From: Flavobacteriales bacterium
Lineage (GTDB): Bacteria; Bacteroidota; Bacteroidia; Flavobacteriales_D; Crocinitomicaceae
Direction of reading: 5' to 3'
Length of the DNA stretch: 64,000 bases
Assembly: GCA_947470515.1 (NCBI GenBank)
Contig: CANITF010000009.1
Span: 37,868 to 101,867 of the forward strand
Below the pieces are notes generated by a model that was given only the letters and a program-made list of their open reading frames with translations, was not told the origin of the DNA and ran no database searches. A program made the position numbers and the translations under genes. This document shows positions 7,435-13,956 of the stretch, piece by piece; within the stretch, counting starts at the first letter, position 1; each line of letters begins with the position of its first letter.

Positions 7435-9225
7435 TTAAAAAGCGTATCGATTTTCAGCTATCAACTTTTCAGCGATTAATTGGCGGCTTGCTTTTGGATT
7501 GAAAGGTTCGGTTTTCGTGAAACGTTTCATTCCCATCAACATCATGCGTAATTCATCTCCTTCAGAAAAAGAATTCAATGCATCTTTTCCTGCTTTGTCA
7601 ATTTTATCAGCAATGTCATAGAAGTATGTTTTTACGATTGCGATTTGTGCTTCGCATGCTGCTTCACCTTTCATCTCAATCATTTTTTCAACGCGCAATA
7701 AAACAGATTCAGCTTGGTACGTCCATATTGCCATATCCGCAATATTCATCAAAACTTCTTGCTCTTTCGCCATGGATTGCATCAATTTTTGAACGGCACT
7801 TCCTGCAACCATGAGAATCGTTTTCTTGAAACCTTCCAAGTATTTATTCTCATTTCCGAAAACACCCGTTGGCGCATCACCCATATCTGGGATACTCATT
7901 AAATCACCTGCGACTTTCATTGCTGGTCCCATTAAATCTAATTCGCCTTTCATTGCACGACGCAAAATCATGTCAACCGTTAAGATTCTATTGATTTCGT
8001 TTGTTCCTTCAAAAATTCGATTGATGCGCGAATCACGGTATGCTCTTTCAACCGCTGATTCTGCAGAATAACCCATTCCTCCAAATACTTGCACTGCTTC
8101 ATCACAAACGTAATCCAAGCATTCAGATCCCGCAACTTTCAGCATCGCACATTCAGCTGCAAATTGTTCGATTCCTTTCAATGTTGCTTGACCTTTTGAC
8201 ATTCCACCAGCAATTAGTCCATTAATGGCATCGTCAATGTTTTGTCCTGCGCGATAAGTAGCTGATTCCAATACAAAAATTCTGATTGCCTGCTCTGCTA
8301 ATTTATAACGAATTGCACCATATTTTGAAATAGAACGACCGAATTGCTCTCGTTGATTAGCATATTTTACCGTTTCATTGAATGCTTCTTTCGATCCACC
8401 TAATACACCTGCAGCCAATTTAATTCGACCGATATTTAAAATGTTTATTGCGATTTTAAAACCATTTCCTCGCTCTGAAAGCAAATTTTCCACTGGAACT
8501 TTAACATTGTTGTAAAAAACTTGTCGTGTTGACGAGCCTTTAATTCCCATTTTCTTTTCTTCAGGATTCAAAGAAATTCCTTCAGAATCTGCTTCAACTA
8601 AAAATGCTGAAAGGTTATCATCAGTATCTATTTTAGCGAAAACAGTCATGAAATTTGCGAAACCACCATTTGTGATCCACATTTTTTGTCCATTCAAAAT
8701 ATAGTGTTTTCCGTCTTCAGATAACACCGCTTTTGTCTTACCTGAATTAGCATCAGATCCAGAACCTGGTTCAGTTAAACAATATGCCGCTTTCCATTCA
8801 CCAGTTGCTAATTTAGGGATGTACTTCGCTTTTTGTTCTTCTGTTCCATAATAGAGTAGAGGCAATGTACCAATTCCCGTATGTGCGCCATAAGCGACTG
8901 AGAAAGAATAACCTTTTCCTAAATGTTCGGTCGCTAAAAGTGATGTTTTGAAATCAACACCCATTCCACCTAATTCTTCTGGCACAGTCATTCCTAACAT
9001 TCCCAACTCACCCGCTTTATCCAACAGCGATTGCATCAAACCTTCTTCCATTTTGTCAATTCTGTCAAGATGAGGTTTGATTTCTTGATCAATAAAATCA
9101 TCACACATTTGTGCAATCATTTTTTGTTCTTCATTGAACTCTTCTGGAATAAAAATTTCATTTGGAGTTGTTTTCCGGATGATAAATTCTCCGCCTTTAA
9201 TTGGGTTTGTGTTTAAAGTTGCCAT
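7435..9225 (-). CDS. acyl-CoA dehydrogenase, long (VLCAD-like) form
   Basis: FAD enzyme that oxidises acyl-CoA to trans-2-enoyl-CoA, the first step of beta-oxidation. The 596 residues comprise the usual ACAD fold (to about residue 430) and an extra C-terminal helical region of about 160 residues, as in VLCAD-type enzymes. Visible signatures are CLTEPGSGSDAN (residues 149-160), the FAD-contact segment QVFGGMGYS near 379-387, and the catalytic base E406 in FEGTNEINR. It is transcribed away from the helicase gene. A perfect palindrome at 9280-9291, shared with the marR-fad promoter, suggests control by the MarR regulator encoded at 16383-16823. Confidence 0.93.
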   Translation of the reverse strand: MATLNTNPIKGGEFIIRKTTPNEIFIPEEFNEEQKMIAQMCDDFIDQEIKPHLDRIDKMEEGLMQSLLDKAGELGMLGMTVPEELGGMGVDFKTSLLATEHLGKGYSFSVAYGAHTGIGTLPLLYYGTEEQKAKYIPKLATGEWKAAYCLTEPGSGSDANSGKTKAVLSEDGKHYILNGQKMWITNGGFANFMTVFAKIDTDDNLSAFLVEADSEGISLNPEEKKMGIKGSSTRQVFYNNVKVPVENLLSERGNGFKIAINILNIGRIKLAAGVLGGSKEAFNETVKYANQREQFGRSISKYGAIRYKLAEQAIRIFVLESATYRAGQNIDDAINGLIAGGMSKGQATLKGIEQFAAECAMLKVAGSECLDYVCDEAVQVFGGMGYSAESAVERAYRDSRINRIFEGTNEINRILTVDMILRRAMKGELDLMGPAMKVAGDLMSIPDMGDAPTGVFGNENKYLEGFKKTILMVAGSAVQKLMQSMAKEQEVLMNIADMAIWTYQAESVLLRVEKMIEMKGEAACEAQIAIVKTYFYDIADKIDKAGKDALNSFSEGDELRMMLMGMKRFTKTEPFNPKASRQLIAEKLIAENRYAF

Positions 9226-9252
9226 TATAATAAGGTGTTTTGAATAGACTGG

Positions 9253-9260
9253 TACTAAGG
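9253..9260 (-). promoter_or_regulatory. candidate -7 box of the acyl-CoA dehydrogenase gene
   Basis: Minus-strand TACCTTAG resembles TAnnTTTG with one mismatch and lies about 28 bases before the start. The same variant, TACATTAG, precedes marR, and in both cases the palindrome sits just upstream. Confidence 0.4.
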
Positions 9261-9279
9261 TAATAAAAACTTTTTATAT

Positions 9280-9291
9280 TATGCATGCATA
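9280..9291. promoter_or_regulatory. perfect 12-bp palindrome, candidate operator for the fad MarR regulator
   Basis: TATGCATGCATA is a perfect palindrome 55 bases before the acyl-CoA dehydrogenase start. A near copy, TATGCGTACATA, lies 38 bases before marR (16861-16872). MarR proteins usually bind such short palindromes; the pairing to this regulator is inference. Confidence 0.5.
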
Positions 9292-9300
9292 TTTAAAAAA

Positions 9301-9503
9301 AGAACATAGAGCCTAGAACCTAGAGCATAGATTGGCAATTGGGAAAAATAATAATCGCTCGATTGGCTTTTAAAGTAAAAAGTTTGATTCCCACGAACCA
9401 AATTACTTTTTCCTTCTTCCTTTTACCTTAATGTCTCCAAGTCCTTTGTCCTTTGTCTTTCAGTCCTTTGTCTTAACATCCTAATGTCCTTTAGTCCTTT
9501 GTC
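9301..9503. repeat. intergenic word-repeat island (CATAGA and AGTCCTTTGTC families)
   Basis: At 9301-9335 there are degenerate copies of a CATAGAGCCTAGAAC word. From 9440 to 9503 there are three exact copies of AGTCCTTTGTC (9440-9450, 9462-9472, 9493-9503) with partial copies between them. The last exact copy ends directly at the stop codon of the minus-strand helicase gene. No open frame of interest is seen here. Confidence 0.85.
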
Positions 9504-10826
9504 CTATTTAGAGATATCAATTTTCAATTTCTTTCCCTTCACTTTTTCTTGTCGAATAGTATTTAAAAGAGATTTTATATTTTTTCGTTTAACAGAAACA
9601 TACGATGTGAAATCCAGAACGGTTATAAGTCCTATGTCTTCTTTTTTCAATCCTCCTTTTTGACCGAGAAATCCAACAATATCTATTTTATTGATTTTAT
9701 CCTTTTTACCTCCACTGAAATACAACGTGATCCATGGGCTTTCAATTGGACCCATAAGATCATTCGGAATTCGGAATTCAGAATTCGGAATTTGGATGTA
9801 ATCTGGCATATCTTCCTCTTTGTTAATTAAAAGATAAGACGAACCATTGGCTTTCATTCTGGCTGTCCTACCGTTTCTATGAATGAATGCTTCTTCACTG
9901 TGAGGGAATTGGAAATGAACAACGTGTTGAATTTCTGGAATATCTAATCCACGTGATCCTAAATCAGTGCATATTAACGTGTGATAACTTCCATTTCGGA
10001 ATTTAATCAAGGCACGTTCTCTTTCATCTTGTTCCATCCCACCATGATAAATAACCGAGTCATAACCGTTTTCAGATAAATATTCATTGACACTTTCTGT
10101 CGCCTCCCTGAAATTGCAAAAAACGATAGTTAATTCACCATTGAAGGAGCACAACAAATCAAAAAGTCGTTCAAATTTAGTACTCGTTTTAACAGGGAAA
10201 TTCCAAAAATTAATTGCTGGCTCTTCAGAATTGGATAAATGATTAATTACTGCCGGATGATCAAATGACAGATATGTCGGGAATTCTTTGTGTTCCGTTG
10301 CTGAAACAAGCGTTGTAAACGCCAAACTGGTAAACTCCTCATAAATGAATTTAATTTGATCTTCAAAACCAAACTCTAAACTTTTATCATATTCATCTAC
10401 AATAAATTGTTTGACCTGAGAAAGGTCAATTGTATGACGGGTAATATGATCACAAATTCTTCCAGGCGTTCCAATTAGAACAGCAGGAGATTCAGAAAGA
10501 CTATTTTTTTCTACTTGCATAGAATGTCCACCATAACAAGTTAGTACTTTGAAATTCGTTTTCATTGATCTAAAAACCCCTTCAATTTGAATGGCTAATT
10601 CTCGAGAAGGCGCAAGAATGACAGCTTGAATATCGGTTGATTTCTCGTCTAATCTTAAGAATAAAGGCAACAAAAAGGCAAATGTTTTACCAGAACCTGT
10701 TTGTGAAAGTATAAACATGTCTTTTGCTGTTTTACTCTTTTCTAATGTTTCTTTTTGAAGGTCATTTAATTCTTTGAAACCAATTTTTGAAAGTATGGAA
10801 TCGATGTGTTGCTTTTCTGAATTCAT
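9504..10826 (-). CDS. dbpA: DEAD-box RNA helicase with DbpA-type RNA-binding tail
   Basis: ATP-dependent RNA helicase, 440 residues. Motif I is SQTGSGKT (41-48), Ia PSRELAIQ, II DEYD (144-147, Tyr instead of Ala), III SAT (175-177) and VI HRNGRTAR. The last 75 residues match the DbpA C-terminal domain, which in E. coli DbpA binds hairpin 92 of 23S rRNA, so a role in large-subunit assembly is likely. Between the helicase core and this tail, residues about 344-355 (IPNSEFRIPN) are encoded by a repeated GAATTCGGAATTC word (9762-9795) like the intergenic repeats. A strong promoter lies directly upstream. Confidence 0.88.
   Translation of the reverse strand: MNSEKQHIDSILSKIGFKELNDLQKETLEKSKTAKDMFILSQTGSGKTFAFLLPLFLRLDEKSTDIQAVILAPSRELAIQIEGVFRSMKTNFKVLTCYGGHSMQVEKNSLSESPAVLIGTPGRICDHITRHTIDLSQVKQFIVDEYDKSLEFGFEDQIKFIYEEFTSLAFTTLVSATEHKEFPTYLSFDHPAVINHLSNSEEPAINFWNFPVKTSTKFERLFDLLCSFNGELTIVFCNFREATESVNEYLSENGYDSVIYHGGMEQDERERALIKFRNGSYHTLICTDLGSRGLDIPEIQHVVHFQFPHSEEAFIHRNGRTARMKANGSSYLLINKEEDMPDYIQIPNSEFRIPNDLMGPIESPWITLYFSGGKKDKINKIDIVGFLGQKGGLKKEDIGLITVLDFTSYVSVKRKNIKSLLNTIRQEKVKGKKLKIDISK
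9762..9795. repeat. GAATTCGGAATTC-type repeat inside the helicase frame
   Basis: Four tandem degenerate copies of ATTCGGA-type words. They keep the reading frame and encode a short linker between domains. Similar words occur in non-coding DNA near 62302-62320. Confidence 0.7.
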
Positions 10827-10830
10827 GTCG

Positions 10831-10863
10831 CAAAGATACGGATGAAATCTTCAATGTGGCAAA
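10831..10863 (-). promoter_or_regulatory. promoter of dbpA
   Basis: On the minus strand TTTG (10863-10860), a 21-base spacer and TATCTTTG (10838-10831) form a canonical Bacteroidota promoter. The -7 box lies only four bases before the ATG, so the mRNA should be nearly leaderless. Confidence 0.7.
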
Positions 10864-10942
10864 TGACTTTTAAAGTTGCTTTTTACTTCCAAAAATGAAA
10901 AGTGATACAGAAAAGTTTAGATAATTTGAACATGTCTGGCTG

Positions 10943-11047
10943 ATATGTCCAGAAAAAGATAAAAAATTGGACACAACATAGCTGAATAATCAAAAATTGG
11001 ACATATATTTGTAATATGTTCAGAAAATGAACTAAAATTGGACATAT
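10943..11047. promoter_or_regulatory. array of inverted-repeat operator sites before the first Fic gene
   Basis: Two 34-bp direct repeats (from 10943 and from 11014, 71 bp apart) each have the form ATATGTyCA-N16-TGGACA. An additional half-site TGGACATAT lies at 10998-11006. The last half-site ends two bases before the Fic start codon. The spacing is identical in both copies, so this is unlikely to be chance. The Fic protein has a C-terminal winged-helix-like region and may bind here itself. Confidence 0.6.
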
Positions 11048-11048
11048 T

Positions 11049-12155
11049 ATGAAGCGTCAATTTGATCGAAAAATTCCATACAATGATTTACCAGATCTTC
11101 CACCGGTCGAAACAATTCTTGATCATGAAGTTTTGCTCAAATGGGGTTTGGCATCACGAGCATTAGCAGAACTGAATAAAAACATTTTTCGCATACCAAA
11201 TCCAACAATGCTGGTAAATACGATTTCATTGCAAGAAGCACAAAGCTCCACAGCAATTGAAAATATATTTACAACGGAAGATGAATTGTTTAAAGCTGTA
11301 TCTGATTCAATAAAAGAAGAACGAGCAAATCCTGCAACAAAAGAAGTTTTACGGTATCGTGAAGCATTGTGGAGTGGGTACAATGCCTTAAAAATGGATG
11401 GTGAGTTTACTATTGACACGATAATAAAGGTGTTTCAAGAAGTTAAGAATACAACTCAGGGAATTCGTTCACCACAATCTTTGGTTGTGATAAAAAGAGG
11501 TCAGAGCGAATTGAGACCGGGTGAAATAATCTATACACCACCTCGGGGAGAAGGAATCGTTGAGCAAAAATTGCAGAATTTAATCCATTTTTTAAGTACG
11601 GATAGTTTAGATCCTTTGTTGAAAATGGTAATTGCACATTATCAGTTTGAAACGATTCACCCTTTTTCTGATGGAAATGGGCGGACAGGCAGAATCATCA
11701 ACCTACTTTATTTAGTGGAACAAGGATTACTTTCTCATCCAGTTCTTTATTTAAGTAAATACATTATTACGCACAAAGAAGATTATTATCATTTACTTTC
11801 CGGAGTTACACAAAGACAAGCATGGAAACCATGGTTAATGTATATGTTGACTGCTGTTGAGCAAACTGCCAAACAAACCAATCAAACAATTGATGAAATA
11901 ATGGCACAAATGGATGCAACATTTCGATTTGTACAACCCAAAATTAGTTGGTATTCTCTTGAATTAAATCAAGCAATCTTTGCACAACCTTATATAAAAC
12001 AAGAAACAATCGCCAGAATTACTGGAGTAACAAGTAGAACAACGCTGAACTCCTACGTTAAAAAACTCATCCATCATGGAGTAGTATCACAAAAATACGA
12101 TGGTAGAGAAGTGTTTTACATCAACAATGACTTGCTGAGAATACTTCAATCATAG
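11049..12155 (+). CDS. Fic-family AMP-transferase with N-terminal inhibitory motif
   Basis: A 368-residue protein of the Fic_N plus Fic type. The catalytic motif HPFSDGNGRTGR begins at His204, the residue that activates target hydroxyls for AMP transfer. An N-terminal inhibitory motif (S/T)xxxE(G/N) is present as S67-T-A-I-E71-N72, so it is a class II, self-inhibited Fic protein. The C-terminus (about 300-368) reads as a winged-helix region: QETIARITGVTSRTTLNSYVKKLIHHGVVSQ. No antitoxin partner lies beside it, as expected for class II. The upstream inverted repeats suggest autoregulation. Its targets are unknown. Confidence 0.9.
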   Translation: MKRQFDRKIPYNDLPDLPPVETILDHEVLLKWGLASRALAELNKNIFRIPNPTMLVNTISLQEAQSSTAIENIFTTEDELFKAVSDSIKEERANPATKEVLRYREALWSGYNALKMDGEFTIDTIIKVFQEVKNTTQGIRSPQSLVVIKRGQSELRPGEIIYTPPRGEGIVEQKLQNLIHFLSTDSLDPLLKMVIAHYQFETIHPFSDGNGRTGRIINLLYLVEQGLLSHPVLYLSKYIITHKEDYYHLLSGVTQRQAWKPWLMYMLTAVEQTAKQTNQTIDEIMAQMDATFRFVQPKISWYSLELNQAIFAQPYIKQETIARITGVTSRTTLNSYVKKLIHHGVVSQKYDGREVFYINNDLLRILQS

Positions 12156-12239
12156 TAACTCTTCAAACTTTCAATTCTAAATTCAAGACCGAGTTGTACA
12201 TATTCTTTTTCCTTCTAAGAAAAAAACGTGTCTGATTAA

Positions 12240-12296
12240 AAGAAACAAGTCTTTTGTCCTCCAGTCCTTTGTCTTTTATCCTCCAGTCCTTTGTCT
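12240..12296. repeat. AGTCCTTTGTC word repeats abutting the thiolase stop
   Basis: Exact copies of AGTCCTTTGTC at 12263-12273 and 12285-12295, with a shorter partial copy just before them. The last ends one base before the stop codon of the minus-strand thiolase gene, as at the helicase gene. Confidence 0.85.
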
Positions 12297-13475
12297 CTAT
12301 AACATTTCTATCACCCCAGCTGCTCCCTGCCCAGTTCCAACACACATGGTAACAATTCCGTATTTTTCGTTTCGTTTTTTTAATTCGTTCATGATTTGAA
12401 CAGACAATTTTGCTCCCGTACAACCAAGTGGATGACCCATAGCAATTGCGCCTCCGTTCACATTAACAATAGCTGGATTTAGCCGAGTTTCACGAATTAC
12501 GGCTAAAGATTGAGAAGCAAAAGCTTCATTCAGTTCCACCAAATTAATGTCATTCATCTTTAATCCTGCAGCTGCAATTGCTTTCGGAATAGCATCAACT
12601 GGACCTATTCCCATGATTCTTGGTTCAACACCAACAACAGAATAAGAAGCTAAACGTGCAATCGGTTCTAATTTCAATTCTTTTACCATTCTTTCCGACA
12701 TCACAATAACAAAAGCGGCACCATCTGAGGTTTGTGAAGAATTTCCTGCGGTAACGGACCCGCCATTTGCAAATACAGGTTTTAAACTACCGAGTGATTC
12801 TAATGTACTTGGTCTAGGTCCTTCGTCTGTATCAACAATGTAATTTTTTACGTGTCGTTTTTCATTTTCATCTAAAAAGATATGTTCAACATTTATTGGA
12901 ACAATATCATCTTTAAAACGACCTGCTTTTATTGCTGCAATTGCTTTTTCGTGTGAATACAAAGAAAAAGCATCTTGTTCTTCACGTGTTACGTTGTATT
13001 GTTTTGCAACTGCTTCTGCCGTTAAACCCATTCCCCAATACCAATTTGGATTTTCTTTTCCAACCTTTGGATTAGGAACAATTCTCCAACCACCCATTGC
13101 CATTGTTGACATTGATTCAACACCACCAGCAATGATGCATTCAGCCATTCCAGCTTCTATTTTTGCAGTAGCAATAGCTATTGTTTCCAAACCTGAAGAA
13201 CAATATCTGTTGACAGTCATTCCTGGAACTTTGTCGGTATTTAATCCCATTAATGAAATCATTCGACCAACATTTAAGCCTTGTTCCGCTTCAGGCGTTG
13301 CATTTCCAACAATTACGTCATCTACGCGCAATTTATCTAATTCTGGAACACTTGCCATTAAATGTTTAATTACATCTGCTGCTAAATCATCTGGACGGTA
13401 GAATCTGAAACCACCTTTTCCCGCTTTTCCAACTGCGGAACGAAATCCTGTTACTATGTATGCGTTTTGTTTCAT
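12297..13475 (-). CDS. fadA: acetyl-CoA C-acyltransferase (3-ketoacyl-CoA thiolase)
   Basis: Cleaves 3-ketoacyl-CoA with CoA in the last step of beta-oxidation. The 392 residues are standard for the thiolase family. The acyl-accepting Cys92 is in NRYCSSGLE, His348 is in GGAIAMGHPLGCTGA and Cys378 is in CVGTGQGA. It belongs with the fadB fusion gene upstream on the same strand, from which it is separated by the four-helix-bundle gene. It could in principle work as a biosynthetic thiolase, but the neighbours favour fatty-acid breakdown. Confidence 0.93.
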   Translation of the reverse strand: MKQNAYIVTGFRSAVGKAGKGGFRFYRPDDLAADVIKHLMASVPELDKLRVDDVIVGNATPEAEQGLNVGRMISLMGLNTDKVPGMTVNRYCSSGLETIAIATAKIEAGMAECIIAGGVESMSTMAMGGWRIVPNPKVGKENPNWYWGMGLTAEAVAKQYNVTREEQDAFSLYSHEKAIAAIKAGRFKDDIVPINVEHIFLDENEKRHVKNYIVDTDEGPRPSTLESLGSLKPVFANGGSVTAGNSSQTSDGAAFVIVMSERMVKELKLEPIARLASYSVVGVEPRIMGIGPVDAIPKAIAAAGLKMNDINLVELNEAFASQSLAVIRETRLNPAIVNVNGGAIAMGHPLGCTGAKLSVQIMNELKKRNEKYGIVTMCVGTGQGAAGVIEML

Positions 13476-13486
13476 TTTTCTCGATA

Positions 13487-13541
13487 TTAAGACAAAAGAT
13501 AAAGGACAAAAGACAGATTCTATCTTCGTCCTTTAAGATTG
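13487..13541. repeat. left repeat flank of the four-helix-bundle gene, with hairpin
   Basis: Contains words of the family in inverted orientation (AAGACAAAAGATAAAGGAC) relative to those at 13919-13951. TAAAGGAC (13500-13507) pairs perfectly with GTCCTTTA (13528-13535), so the 3' end of the minus-strand four-helix-bundle transcript can fold into a hairpin. Confidence 0.7.
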
Positions 13542-13895
13542 TCAGTTTTTCATTAAATTATTTTTAAATCCAAAAATCATTTTTTGAACTTGTTGACAGT
13601 CATTTATTATCTTTTCACAATCAATTTCAAATATATCTTGAACGAGAATTAATTGAGTTTCCAATTCATAACATGAACCCAGTGACATGCTTAAAAAATG
13701 AGAAAAATCTTTATCTGTAGACCGTCCTGAACCTTCCGCAATATTTGATGGCACAGAAACAGAACATCTTGAAATTTGAGATTTTAAACCAAATCTTTCA
13801 TCATTAGGGATTTCGGGAAGTATGTTGTAAACGGATTTTGTTAATTCCATCGCGTTTTTCCAAACTTCCATTCTCCTAAAATTGTGTGTCGCCAT
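13542..13895 (-). CDS. four-helix bundle protein (23S rRNA intervening-sequence/S23 family)
   Basis: A 117-residue all-helical protein with the family pattern: an N-terminal RRMEVWKNAMELTKSVY helix, then DERFGLKSQISRCSVSVPSNIAEGSGR and a final helix. Relatives are encoded inside 23S rRNA insertions in Leptospira and others, and the Avd protein of diversity-generating retroelements has the same fold. Free-standing copies are common in Bacteroidota and their role is unknown. Here it splits fadB from fadA and is flanked on both sides by AGTCCTTTGTC-type words in opposite orientation, which suggests a later insertion into the fad operon. Confidence 0.88.
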   Translation of the reverse strand: MATHNFRRMEVWKNAMELTKSVYNILPEIPNDERFGLKSQISRCSVSVPSNIAEGSGRSTDKDFSHFLSMSLGSCYELETQLILVQDIFEIDCEKIINDCQQVQKMIFGFKNNLMKN

Positions 13896-13914
13896 CGTAT
13901 ATTTATTTAAAGTC

Positions 13915-13956
13915 TATAAGTCCTTTGTCTATTGTCTTCCAGTCCTTTGTCTTATT
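13915..13956. repeat. right repeat flank of the four-helix-bundle gene
   Basis: Exact AGTCCTTTGTC copies at 13919-13929 and 13941-13951, ending five bases before the fadB stop codon. They are inverted with respect to the left flank at 13487-13541. Confidence 0.8.

Noticed and set aside
12163..12423. 86-codon minus-strand frame overlapping the thiolase end
   Set aside because: It is a shadow of the thiolase gene extended by the repeat island.
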